This document shows positions 11,521-22,826 of a stretch of DNA of 64,000 nucleotides, in pieces. The notes under the pieces are model-generated. The model saw nothing but the letters and a program-made list of their open reading frames with translations. It made no database searches and was not told the DNA's origin. The DNA is taken from positions 1 through 64,000 of the forward strand of contig VTPC01090598.1 in NCBI GenBank assembly GCA_011009095.1. Direction: 5' to 3'. Position 1 is the first letter of the stretch. Each line of letters begins with the position of its first letter. The translations under genes were made by a program, and so were the position numbers. The stretch comes from Ignelater luminosus. Lineage: Eukaryota > Arthropoda > Insecta > Coleoptera > Elateridae.

Positions 11521-11617
11521 TGGCGGCAGGCCATTTTTCTACACCACAAATGTAACATAATATAAAAAAATTAGCCTTTTGAAAATAGTTGCATTTTTTT
11601 GTCGCTTACCTCCTCGA

Positions 11618-12420
11618 CTGTGAGGGCTTAAGGAAGCAGTAAGATACAAGAATTACGTGGAGAGTGGTACGAAATAATAAAAAAACTTTTTTTAATCTAA
11701 GAATTTGCAGTATGTAAAAAACTTATAGGCAGTCGCTTTTTAAAATTTTCATCTGTGTCCTTTTTGAACATTTAAAGGAATGAAGAACACAATCCATACG
11801 CATTGAATATGTGGCAACAAATTTATAAATTGAATTTACAAATCTAAAAGCCTGAACGAACTATAAAACGCGAATTCAATTAGCGAACATTCTGTTTTAA
11901 AAAATCTCCATCAAAACCAAAAAGTGAAAAATAATAATTTTATCTCGATTCATCATACAAGTTTTAATTTCGTTACAAGCTTTGATCACCATACATATCT
12001 GCTGTTAGTCTCAGTGGAATATAATACCTGTCAATACTTTGTTATTAGTTTCGATTTGGTTGTGGATTCGGTAATTTGTCAAAGCCACTTGCGAAATTCT
12101 AATTAAGGATATCAAGTTACCCATTACTAACAAACCTGTAACCTACAGGGACGTATTTTAAATCATTTAAAAGTTATTTTAGTAAACGTATATTATGTAA
12201 GTTTGAGAAAAATAATTTAGAAAAAGAATATTCAGATCTAATATAATATGGTAAGAACTAATTTTCATAGCTAAATAAACAGAAATAAAATAAATAGAAT
12301 TAATTTAAAATTATTTTATCTTTAAAATTTCCAAGTTTTAGTCTAAACGCTGTGATATAAAACTCTTTAATAACCCTAAAAAATCTTCAGTATCAAAAAA
12401 AGCATCTTTTTCGCCGTAAA
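11618..12420. other. Unassigned AT-rich sequence
   Basis: Begins with the resumed dispersed-repeat fragment (GAGGGCTTAAGG near 11622) and then has no recognisable feature. A 60-codon plus frame at 11924 shows nothing. Confidence 0.4.
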
Positions 12421-13080
12421 GATATTTACAGCCGGTCCTGTGTATTTATTCGCATTAGGGGAGTCGCTAACCAAGCGTGGATATCTCGCATTATTTTCGA
12501 TATGCAGATTGTTAATTAAATCTGCCTGGAGCCATATTTACATGACAGCAATCTGTCTACAACACTGCGCTGGCCACCGCCGTTTTAATTATGTTGTGTA
12601 ACCGTGCGTATTTTATTAATATAAATATGTAGCCGCTCTGAATAGAGCCAACTTTAATTATTTGTCTAAGTTTAAATGTATTTTGCCGTTTCAATTGTGC
12701 ATTGTTCATACAAATCAACTTTTTTGTTTAGCTGAAAAACGGCAATTATTGCGATGTAAGCAATGTTGTAAAAAAAACTTAATTCCCTATTAAATTAGTT
12801 TAAATTGGGAAGGGTGGACACACACAGCAGCACCCGGCCATAATTAATCTGAAAAGTATTCAAATGGTGTAGAATAGGCAATTAGGCGCGTAGTTCTACA
12901 ATATGGTGCTATGATTGATTCCATAAAGAGGACCAGGCCTGTGTTTGCTAATATATCAATGATGGGACCGTAATTTGTATATTAGCGGCTGTGACCGCGC
13001 GATTGTCGTGCCATCTGTCGCCAGCCGCGAAATTACGCGCAAAGCTGGACAGTGACTGTTATTCAACCCAACTTTAAAGT
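12421..13080. promoter_or_regulatory. Non-coding island, candidate enhancer or conserved element
   Basis: Against an AT-rich background this stretch has a higher share of GC and CG, no sustained open frame, and clustered TAAT/ATTA cores such as TTAATTAAATCTGCC and TTTTAATTATG. Between them lie richer words such as GGCTGTGACCGCGCGATTG and TCGCCAGCCGCGAAATTACGCG. It resembles an insect developmental enhancer more than a decayed transposon. The function is inference only. Confidence 0.3.
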
Positions 13081-15150
13081 GTGAATATAATAACTACTAT
13101 GGCAAAATTTAATGAAATGTACGATCATAATTTAACGTGAAAATTGCTAATTTTAAAACCTCAAATAAATACGAAATTACCATATAATAAACATCTAAGT
13201 GTGCTCAAGATGGATTAAGCTAGAAGAATTCGCGTTTCAAGTGCACGTTTGCATTCAGCAATAAACCCTATGTGTATTCCTGCATATATTAACCCTCCAC
13301 AGTAGCTTAGTTTGTGTCATATAAATTCCAACCATCCGTTTGAGAAGCGTCTACATGGTCGGTTAAGTATTTGTCATGCTATGTTTTAATTAAGCACATA
13401 TTTCGCGACAAGGAGCAGGTAAAGCTCAAAGCTCCCTTGTAAGCTACGAGCCGCAACCCAAGGATCGCGTTTGACAGAAAGTATGCGACATCAAAAGCAT
13501 GAAAAACGAGTCTAATTTTTGATTGTTTTTGTTTGGCTGTGTTTCTATTAAAATATTCTGCTAACGTACGTACATGTATTACATAAATATGTATGTGGTT
13601 TTAAGCATGTTAGAAGCAAAAGTAAAGTATAGTTCATTTTCAGATAAATTGATAGGTATAAAAAGAGATTATATTTACAAATCTTTATCAAATTTTATTT
13701 ACATACCTAATTCATATCATGTAGAAAATGCCTGCGTTTGATTTTCAATAAATTCTGAGGTGATGCACAAGGTAAATTGGTGCGGTGCATTGGTGGATTT
13801 TTTTTGTCACTCTGCTTAGAGCTAGGTATTTCGCTGGGTTGGTTGGCGTACCTGCGCATTTATTCATCCACGTCCACATAAGACATTCCATCCCAAATCG
13901 CACAATTTTTGGAAAAAATTGACTTTCATGTTTTAGATTTTACTGAAACTTTTTTCAACACTTTTCTAATACAAAATAATAGATACCTGCCTAGTATCGT
14001 TGTCGTGGTAATCACAAAGAGTTAAAGTTTCCAAACATTTATGTGCACCATTCCCTCTAAGCGTGAATATTCTTCGATCTCTATTTACACTAAGGGCAGT
14101 AGAATTCATGTTTATTGACTCTAAATTCCAGGACGTTTTATTTTACAAAAATAATTTTCAACATTAACCCGATGTTTCAAAATTCTAAATAAAATATGTA
14201 CATATTTTTTGACATTTCTTCTATAAGATTGGAACTCCTCTTAGTTAGTCGGTAATTACTTATCGAACTTCGTACGCCCAAAGACAAAATAGCACTGTAG
14301 CACTGTGAGATGTACTGAGAACACAATTGCAGCCTTCTATCTCATTATAAATTAGAAATAGGCTACATTGCTAAGCACTATCTACATCTACATGCTATTA
14401 CAAAAGAAACTATGAATTATTTCTCTCAACATTAAAAAACATTGCACACAGAATCAATTTTAGACAATGTTCCTTCTTCACTTTAAAAGAATAATTGTTA
14501 AACATTTAGGGCCAGTTTATAGAAGCTGGATTAAAAGGTAATCGAGAATTAAATTTAATTCGTTGTTGTTGCTAGGATACAGTCAAATTCTGGTCAATCA
14601 GCTTATCAGAATTAACATTTAAATAGAATTAAATTTCAATCTCAATTAAATATTTAATTCACCTTCAATAATCTGACCTTTAATGTTTTGATAATAGGAC
14701 GAATGAATATAAGTGTAACGTACCACACATCGGAGTTACGTTCTCTTCCCCAATTGCAAAATTCCACGTTTAGCTTTACGCTGGTTATCAGAAATAAAAC
14801 TCAAAATTAATAATAGCTCTTCTGAGCGGAGTCAAACAACCTTCAAGGCGTTGGGATTGGAATGAAAACTAGCTTTAATTGTTAATCTATTAGTGGTACC
14901 TCCAATTCCATGTCGCAAACAAGGTGCCTCCCAGCACCACTTTCAAAATTGTCTCTAGAAAATACAGATTGATTAAGTTTTTTTTAGTTTTTATACTGAG
15001 CAAAAACTCAAGAACAATTGGAATGTGAGCCATAAGCTCCAAGAAAATTTAATCCTTTTGGGCTCAGCTTGGCAAACCTCAAGATTTATTTTTATTCGGG
15101 ATGTTTATAAAACGAAAGTAACTTTCTCTAAGTTAATGTAAAATAAGTGC
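13081..15150. other. Unassigned intergenic sequence
   Basis: No gene or transposon recognised. 13390-13480 is locally GC-richer and contains AAAGCTC-AAAGCTCCCTTG repeats. 14500-14700 is AT-rich with AATTAAATTTAATT-type runs. Confidence 0.4.
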
Positions 15151-15203
15151 ATAGACAATGCGAAGAGCTAGAGAGATTACAAGTGGTGCATGATGACTTC
15201 AAT

Positions 15204-17398
15204 CTACACAAAAAGCTTAAAGAAACAGCGGGAGTATACCAAAAAAAAAACAATGTTCCAGACTAGAAAACGATGAAGGAAAGTCTGTATCATCGGTCCT
15301 ACATATTGCAACTGATTAATTGACAATCCTAAGTTCGGTTTATAGGAGCCATCGAAAACGATTTGCGGTTTAGTTCGACTCTTGAAGACCGCGTGATGCG
15401 GAAGGAAAAATGAATTCTCGATAGACTCGGTTGACCTTGACATGTGGGACTGTGATTTATAGTCATTTATGCAGTCGTGATAAAGGTTTTTAATTCTGGG
15501 TTTCTTTCTAGCTTTCCTTGACGAGCGAAAAATCGGTTTTTTGCAATTTTAAATAAATCACCAAGGTCAAAGTAATTTGGTTTAACGGGTTTCCAACTAT
15601 AAACATGAAGAGTGAGTGAGAATCTTTTCCCTTGTGGAAAACTGGCCGATTTTTCAAAATATTTGAAATTCTTCGTGTAAAGGATCGCTTAGAGATAGGT
15701 ATGATGCTGTTTGCATAGATGATGAAAAATCGACTTACCCTGACACGACCCAACCAAATTGGGTTTTCTTTAGAATTATACCGTTTTTGTTTTTAAATTG
15801 TCCCACGCACAGTATTTTCCATCTTTGGATGCATTGAATTTTGGATACACCCATTTTATATTTAGTGGAATTTCACAGCTACTCTTTGGGATTGTGACCT
15901 CTGGTAAAGCGCTAGCTACCTTAGAAAGAACAAAATATGTAAGTTGAGTTTTGAAGTTGTTGCTTTGTGATCAGATCGTTAACTGGACACGCTAATTTAA
16001 ATGTGACGTGATCTGATTTATGCCAGTGACCGACATTTTAGTTGGAATTAATTTTAAATTTAATAATTTACATGCGTGTTCAGAAATAAAATGGGATTGA
16101 GATGCTAGTCTAGCAAACATCTCAACGTTCTTATTTCCCCATTTGAACTACAAGTGTTTACCAAAATGGTGGACAGCAAGATAGTACTGTTAGATGTTTT
16201 TTCTGACATACTCTTACAGTTCGTGGATTGACATCCCGATACAAAGCGACCCTTTCGAAGGCAATTCGTACAAAGTTTTAACGATTTTACATTTTCAAAT
16301 CGCGCAATGGGTTTTAAAAAAGACTCACAGTTTTGTAAAAAATGAGTTCCTTGACAGTATAAACAAGTTATGCGAATATTTATTGGTTTTTGTGTAACAG
16401 CATAAGACCTTATACCCTTTTGTTTTACTTCTAATTTGTCGACAGACGAGGGATTCTTTCTGGTAAATATCGATTCTAACGTCCTTTTCCGTTTATTTAA
16501 AAACTTAATTAATTCACTATATTCAAGAATTTTATTATTAGTAGCTGTATCTGAATTTATTGTCTTTCCCAATTTTGGGCTGTTTTTAAATCTAATTTGT
16601 TTAAAACAATGGGAAGAACAATTACATCCCAATGCTCGATTTGTTGGCGAAGCGATTTAAGACATTACATATGAGTTTCTAAATTATCAATAAATTCCCG
16701 TAATTTGGTATATGATTCTTTCGAAACGTCATCGAGATTTAAGATAGCGTTTACATGATTGTTGATTATTATAAGTTTATTGTTATACCTTTTGCATAAT
16801 GCATCTCATGCGATGCGATAATTTGCATCAGTTGTTTCTAATGCACGTAACATGTTAGCCGATTCGCCTTTTAATGTAACGCGTAGGTAACATAGTTTTT
16901 GACAATCGGATAATTCGACATTGTTGTGAATCATGGCAGTGAAAGTATCGGAAAACTCTCGCCATTTAGTAAAACTACCTTCGAATGTAATAAAATCCAC
17001 TATACGCGGTAATTTCACATTATTAATTTGTTTCGGTTGATTTTGGGTTGCTGTGAAAGGTTGCGTCTCTTTGAAATTCAATATTTTCTGGTTTATCACG
17101 ATTAGAAAATTTTTCGATTATATCTGCTGCTTTCGTGGTTGACTCAAAATATAAATTTTGGAATCATTCACGTTCCTCTGTGTTTTTTTTCATCTGTTTC
17201 TAAATTATCAATTTTGTCTTGTGTTTTACTAAACGAAATTATTAAAGGTTAGATTATATTTAATCGTTTTTTTAAATTTTTTAGTGTTCCATCCTCGATT
17301 TCTAATACGTTAATACTATTTACAAATTTGGAAAATAACGTTAGTTGAGCCTTGAGGTGATCTCGCTCCCTTATTAACTTTTTCGATACTTCGGTCAT
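15204..17398 (-). pseudogene. BEL/Pao LTR-retrotransposon relic: gag, protease, start of RT
   Basis: Read on the minus strand. A gag start at 17398 begins MTEVSKKLIRERDHLKAQL. 16806-17099 has the conserved gag block with 'LPRIVDFITFEGSFTKWREF', 'NNVELSDCQKLCYLRVTL' and 'GESANMLRAL', typical of the BEL/Pao gag (DUF1759-like). 16105-16632 holds two cysteine-rich knuckles, 'CLYCQGTHFLQNC' and 'CTNCLRKGRFVSGC'. Just beyond it 'ASQSHFISEHACKL' is the protease region, in a shifted frame. 15204-15443 gives 'FFLPHHAVFKSRTKPQIVFD' then 'GLSINQLQYVGPMIQ', the opening of the BEL reverse transcriptase. Everything downstream (RT active site, RNase H, integrase) is missing. Frameshifts and stops throughout; no intact LTR pair identified. 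Confidence 0.85.
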
Positions 17399-18149
17399 TT
17401 GAAACAATCGAAACCATGCAGAAAAACTCTTAAAATATAGAAGGATATATATAAAATTAAAACTTACTTTTAAGGGTAACCGTGACTAGAGCGTTCACTG
17501 ACTTCTGATGTGGGTCTCTGCTTCCCAGTTACGTCTTCTTCATTATCTGGTACGAAGGACAAATGTTGAATTGATTTAATCTTTTTCTTTTTTCTTAGAT
17601 TGAGATACTTTTTTGTGTAATATATTAGATTGATGCACTTTTGTATATACACTTATTAACAATCGATCCGTTATGGTCAAGTACAGAACCCACAAACAAT
17701 ATATAAAATTCAAAAATATAAAAAGGAAAGAACAAAGATTTTCCACAATGTTAACAGAGTACAGAGGGTATATTTACAGCAATAAATTCTAGTTTCCCAA
17801 TGTTATTCGTTACAAGATAGACACTCTCCTCTAATACCCTTTCGGGTTTTCGTTTCGTTCATAAATAGTAGTATATGTCGAATATTCTAGGTATGTCTTA
17901 TAAAACGATTACTTAAATGCTGTTTAGTTTATTGTGCTTTATTCTACCACCTGAATATCATACAAAAACAACAGCAAACAATACAACTTTTAAACTTATT
18001 ATAACTATTGATAGATATTGTATGTGCTTCTATTTAAAACATTGGAACAATGTTACAGTTTCTGTGCTTCTTTTCGCCCACAAAACTTTACAAAACGAAT
18101 TTCAAACTCTACAGTGCAAAAGAAAACTAAAGTGCTGCACTCGCTTTGT

Positions 18150-18872
18150 TTACCCAAAAATATTTATATATTCAACACCACTATACCACTCAACAGAGAA
18201 AGCAGTGTACCGATTTAAATACATAAAATCAAGCTGTAGCTTCCATCTTCCTTCCGGTATAAGAGGTGGCATATTTGTAGCGTTAGGAGATACTTTATAG
18301 ACGTAGTAATTAACACCCTAGAAAAAATAAACATTCTGTTAACAGAATGACTACAAAATATTCTGATACTAGCCTTTCTTATAGGACATTTGAGGTGTGA
18401 ATTGGATAACATGTGGGGTATGTCGAAATCTTTAGATGAAAAGCTGGAACACAAACCCATCATAAACTCAATAGGTCCTTTTCTATATTCGTTACTCCTG
18501 AATTGATAACCAGTAATAAGCACCTTAAAATTTATGTATAAAAACAAAATTTAATGTAAATTGTAATTTCATTTGAATTTACTTGTCCCATATGATCATT
18601 TAGAATATTTACTCGCAGAGAAAAACTGATATTTAAATACAATTCGGTTCTGCTAAGTTTGTAACATTTTCCAAGTTTCATGTCTACCAGGCTTCTGTTA
18701 ATGTTTGTAACTTCACAATGTTCGGGAACAAACTTATACAAGGTTTGCTAAAAAATACACAAGGTGGAATGTTACCAGATTTAAAATAAGTCGTACTTAC
18801 AATACAACCGCTGAGAACAATTAAGAGAGGTAAAGCAATTAAAATTTTAATCATATGGATAAAGATATCCAT
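18150..18872 (-). CDS. DUF1091 (MD-2-like) family secreted protein, four exons
   Basis: Exons on the minus strand: 18872-18801, 18747-18583, 18523-18374 and 18317-18150, joining in frame to about 184 residues with the stop at 18152-18150. Exon 1 encodes a signal peptide (MIKILIALPLLIVLSGCI; an upstream in-frame Met adds six residues). Introns are 53, 59 and 56 bp with GT-AG ends, except the third, whose in-frame donor is AAG|GCTAGT, a GC-AG type. Exon 2 has 'CEVTNINRSLVDMKL'; exon 3 has 'VLITGYQFRSNEYRKGPIEF', then a Cys, and ends 'SNSHLKCPIRK'; exon 4 has 'NYYVYKVS', then 'PPLIPEGRWKLQLDF'. This order (late '..N..h.CP' then 'P.P.G.w') is typical of DUF1091 proteins, which are secreted, MD-2-like and numerous in insects; some fly relatives act in chemosensation. 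Ligand and function here are unknown. It lies in a duplicated block; the other copy is broken. Confidence 0.65.
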
Positions 18873-19266
18873 ATTTTAAAATGTTCCCAAATAATCGTTG
18901 ATCTTGGAAACTATGCCGGTTGGTTACTGATGTGGACTATTCTATGCCACGTAATTCGTGGTTTTTATGTATAGTACAGAATTAATTTGCATGACTTTTT
19001 AAAATCAGTGGATGTTTTTCTACATTTTGTATGTTATCACTTCAGATCAACGAGTCATTATTATTAAAATTCATTAGAAATGAAATTGCTTTTTTATTAT
19101 AAAGTTAAAATAAACCAACCAAGAATAGGAAACATTAATTTTTAAAGACCATTTATTGTAGTAAAAAATAAAAAACACAGTAATTAAGTATTACTTCAAA
19201 ATACAAACATGAGCAAGCAATATAGTAAAACGAAATAACAATAACGATGACATATCATAAAGATAA

Positions 19267-19638
19267 TGTAATGCCTTACCCCTCGAATATTCTAGAAAAA
19301 GTCCCGAACAGTCTCGAACAAGCTTGTCTAATGTACCGGAAAAATCTCGAACCATCCAGAGTTTTCCACCGTCGAATGTTCCAGAAAGAACACGAACTTT
19401 CTGGGCTCATCAAGAACCACGCGAAAACGAATATAAGGCGGCGTTGACCGAGCAGAAGGCAGTTCTACAGTCAATCAGCTAGTAGTTACGAACGAAATAA
19501 ATGTTAATTAGTGATAAATAAATTCTTCTGTGCGTAATTAAACAAATAAGTTAGTGTAAATAAATACTGAAAATAAATTGTAATAAACTAAATAAACAAA
19601 ATATTTAAAATAAATACACGTTTTTGTCTAACGTAACA
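19267..19638 (+). mobile_element. Solo-LTR-like insertion with heat-shock promoter architecture
   Basis: 372 bp starting TGTAATGCC and ending GTAACA, flanked on both sides by ATAA (19263-19266 and 19639-19642). The duplicated copy at about 29279-29287 lacks it and shows the empty site. TG...CA ends, a 4-bp target duplication, an internal promoter and several AATAAA signals fit a solo LTR of a retrotransposon. An alternative is a transposed fragment of a heat-shock gene promoter and leader, since the A-rich sequence after the TATA box resembles an hsp leader. No internal coding part and no second copy were found in the window. Confidence 0.7.
19285..19465 (+). promoter_or_regulatory. Heat-shock elements, TATA box and initiator in the LTR
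   Basis: Perfect three-unit heat-shock elements of the form GAAnnTTCnnGAA lie at 19285-19297 (GAATATTCTAGAA) and 19374-19386 (GAATGTTCCAGAA). A third, GAACTTTCTGG, starts at 19394, and further GAAC half-sites lie between. A TATA box, ATATAAGG, is at 19431-19438 and an arthropod-type initiator CAGTTC at 19460-19465, about 28 bp downstream. The layout is that of a heat-inducible RNA polymerase II promoter; activity is inferred. Confidence 0.65.
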
Positions 19639-20069
19639 ATAATATACAAAAAAAATGTATAACCAGCAGAGACATTCAGGTTCACAGGAGTTAATAACAA
19701 TTGAGATATTAAAGAGGTTTATATAGTTTGTTATCTTGGTGTAATTAGACTTAATTAATAGATACACAAATAAGAAAAACGAATCTCAGTGAAAAACTTA
19801 CTAAATTTGATATCGGATTAACATTTGTAAAGGACAAAAAATCAAAATTCATGTGCGGTTAAAATGTAAAACTAAGGAAGTAGAAAATAAATTAAACCCA
19901 ATATTCCTACTGAAAATAATCTCTAGCTATATTAGCGCATGTGAAAACAAACTTCCCAAACTAGAGAATTTGAAAAAATCCTGTTTTACAGACAAGAATT
20001 TCAACTACATAACAGATATTATGTTACGAGCACCAAAGTGGTGGTTAAAATATCTTTTTCGGGCTGTTA

Positions 20070-20195
20070 TCCTTTAACTTTTTGATAGATATAAATGATT
20101 ATCCTTAACGTGCTCTTTATTTCATTAATGCATTAATTAAACCCCTTTGAACTTGTTCGAATAGCTCCTTGTATTAGAGTGAGAGTTGCATCTAA
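20070..20195 (-). repeat. Dispersed GTGTCTCAC family, copy in inverse orientation
   Basis: 'GATTATCCTTAACGTG' and 'TTAATTAAACCCCTTTGAAC' followed by 'CTCCTTGTATTAGAGTGAGA' are the complement of the family core. The copy lies within the segmental duplication and its counterpart is at 29755-29880. Confidence 0.7.
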
Positions 20196-21125
20196 AATAT
20201 AAACAGGATGAAATCGTAATTTAAAATAAAATTTAACTCTAGAGCTCGTTTTGATCGTTTGTACGAAAAACCGTAATGGTATTTGGGAACTTTTATTAAT
20301 ACAAACTTTTGGGTGACTAGTGTATATTTACATATCAAAAGATATTTATGTAATTTAAAAATATAGTATGAATTAAATTTTAAAATATTTAAATAAGAAA
20401 AAATAAAAAAAAAGTAAATATATAAATTAAATAAACAGTATTAAATAGTTCCTACATTAATTTTAAAACAACACAATTATTCTAACGGACCGCAATAATT
20501 AAATAACTCAAATAACAGTCTTGCCATAGAAATTCTCTGTAGCTAATGAAAGGTTGTTGACTAGATGTCTTGTAACTCGGGGAAAAAACCATAAATATAC
20601 ATTTTCTTTCTTTTCACATGTTTAAAAAGACGATGGACATTTCTGCAATGATTTATAATACCCTTCTTGTCATTCAAGTTGTAAAATTTACCTAAACCTT
20701 TTTATAAAATAGAAATCCTAACTAAACACATGATTTGAAATTGCTATTGCAGTAAATATCGAAATATGTAATTTACAAAAATATAATACTAATAAGACGA
20801 GCTACTTCAAGGCTGAATCCCGAGTTTTAAATAGAATTTATAAATTAATTCGATAGGTAATCAATACTATAATAAATATAATAACACACTAATAATATTA
20901 AAAATATAACTAATAATAGAAATAATAGCAATTACTAGAGATAAATAGAAATAAATAGCAAGCTTCTTGCAAGGTATAGGAAAAAATAGCAATGATACTT
21001 TTTTTTCGAATGTACACAAGTTACTGCTTGGAAAGTCGGCTTAAAAGTGAACTTCTCTTACCCTTCTGAAGGATTTGCCAGTGCGCATCGAAGATTCACC
21101 CGCAAGCTTACGCTGGGTCCACTGT
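20196..21125. other. AT-rich filler inside duplication copy 1
   Basis: Not shared with copy 2, which has only about 115 different bases here. Long runs of A and T; no coding signal. The 21000-21120 part is GC-richer and unassigned. Confidence 0.4.
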
Positions 21126-21345
21126 ACATTCTTGCATATCAAGGCCGTAGCTAAGATTGAATTTGGGGAGGGGTTTCAGGAGCGTCAATGGGAGTACTCC
21201 TAGAGCTCAATAAGAAAAAACAATTTGTAACGAATAATAGAATTATTAAAACAACAATTAGCTAGAATTCCGTGGAGAGGGTTGTCTCCCAAACCCCCCA
21301 TCTCTAGCTACTGCCTTGCGAGCAGCGTTGATGACACTCTTTAGA

Positions 21346-22102
21346 TGTTAACTACTAAGAATTTGATTACGAGACTATCTACATTTTGGTTAGTGCGAAT
21401 TGCTCTAGCAAAATTTGTTTTTTCCTTTTGTTGTCTACGTCTTACATATTTCAAAATTTCTTGCTGCAACAAATACCTTTGTGCGGACTAAGAATGTTGG
21501 AACGAGAAATCCGTGCAAAATCTGTATAATTAGAATTACTTTGTTCTTTTTCAATTAAGATAGATTGCAATTTATTAACAACTTAAAAAAACCTTTGTGT
21601 TATAGAACCACTACCTTTACGATTAACTAAATGAATTTTCTTCTTTGCAAGATACATCAGTTTGATGATCGGTTATAGGGATCTTTGATGACTTTCTGAT
21701 TTTTCCTGACTTCTTGGTTTGTTTGTTTATATTAGTTTGTCACATTTCCAGTTTATTTTTAATAAGTGGTATATCAAGTTTACGCGATCGACTAGATTTG
21801 GTCACAAAAGGTTTGGTCACAAAAGGTTTGGTCATTTAATTTTTTTACTTTTGTTTTGCTTGGAATACATTTTTGAGCTAATTTTGCAGTAAGAAACAAC
21901 TCTTTCTCTACCATTAAACTAGTATACCTTACGTACTTTTCGCCAATTTTAACTGTTCTATCAATTTTCAGTTTAGCCAAGCCTTTCATACACAGTAAAA
22001 AATCTCTTGGTGATTTTAACACTCAAATAACACTCTTGATTGTGCCCAGAAAACCACGCTTGCAAACGTTAGTGACAATAGGGTAAATACGTTAAATATA
22101 TG
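21346..22102. other. Unassigned; one 76-codon minus-strand frame of unknown nature
   Basis: The frame 21792-22022 (minus) has no family I recognise. Its last codons contain a tandem 15-bp duplication giving TFCDQTFCDQ, which suggests drift rather than a maintained protein. Confidence 0.3.
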
Positions 22103-22197
22103 GGTGTACGTTTACACTTTAAGTAATGTACATTTACACCAAGATGTAGTGTACATTTACACTCAAACCAGTGTACATTACACTGAACGTAGTGTAT
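22103..22197. repeat. Short tandem repeat of ACACT...AGTGT palindromes
   Basis: About four units of roughly 23 bp, each with the shape TTACACT-n-AGTGTACAT, so every unit is itself an inverted repeat. Adjacent sequence is not repetitive. Confidence 0.6.
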
Positions 22198-22826
22198 AAA
22201 TATAAAAGCAAAATTCTGTCTTTTTCAGAAATGATAAATTATGCAATCATTGATTATCATACGAGGGTTGTTCTTTGATAAATTGTAAGTGTACCAACTA
22301 AACTGAGCAAAATTTAAAATGGAATAAGGGAGTGGGGTGTCTTGACTGTAAATTTAAGTATAACAACCTTGGTTCTAATACTTCTTTTAATAACTTAGGA
22401 ACTTTACAAAAACAAAGAAATACATAAAATAAAGTATCGAACAGCAAAAAGCATAAAACATCTAAACAAACATAAATTCTAATAAATCAACTGCATTCTA
22501 ATGTAATTTATATATATTTTCTGCAATTTTGCTACATAGTGAATAGACAACTTCTTTAAAGGAGATATTAATAGAAATTCAATAAGATTTTGGCACGCTA
22601 GCCTAGGGAATAATCAAACGGAACGCAGTGAATGTACATAAATATTGCATTTCAAGATAAAACACTAATAGAAATTTTGAAACTGAGCCACATTTACATC
22701 ACAAGCTTATTATTACAGTTTCATTTTCATTTTGACACGCGCAAAACACTAATTTATATTGTTATCTTAAATATGTTGTCTTCATTTTCTTCCTGTTCTT
22801 CGGTTTCCAATTGAAGTTGATTTATA

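Larger units (their letters stand above)
9627..11612. mobile_element. Long foldback (inverted-repeat) element, interrupted by a Transib
   Basis: Left arm: from AGGTAAGCGACAAA (9628) through GTGGTGTAGA and CCTGCCGCC to GTTTGGCGCGGGGGC and on to AACGCGCTGCTGACGCGCCC in the complement, ending near 9910. The right arm runs inward from 11612 to 11526, is broken by the Transib, and continues from about 10182 down to 10030. Each arm is about 250-280 bp, separated by a loop of about 110 bp that carries a (TAA)n tract at 9951-9971. The left arm has about 18 extra bases near 9719-9736. No protein is encoded outside the Transib. TCCTCGA at 9612-9618 and 11611-11617 may be the target duplication, although the outermost bases do not fit it perfectly. 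Class unknown. Confidence 0.75.
17725..21345. repeat. Segmental duplication, copy 1 (with copy 2 at 28525-30196)
   Basis: Three collinear blocks match copy 2 in direct orientation: 17735-17895 with 28528-28690; about 18700-20195 with about 28765-29870, apart from the LTR insertion; and 21126-21345 with 29983-30196. Shared words include the signal-peptide exon, GATATCCATATTTTAAAATG and ACTGCCTTGCGAGCAGCG. Identity by eye is high in blocks with many small indels. Copy 1 retains all four exons of the DUF1091 gene. Confidence 0.85.

Noticed and set aside
18215..18547. 110-codon minus-strand frame taken as one exon
   Set aside because: It reads through two short introns of the DUF1091 gene in the wrong phase; the spliced model explains the sequence better.
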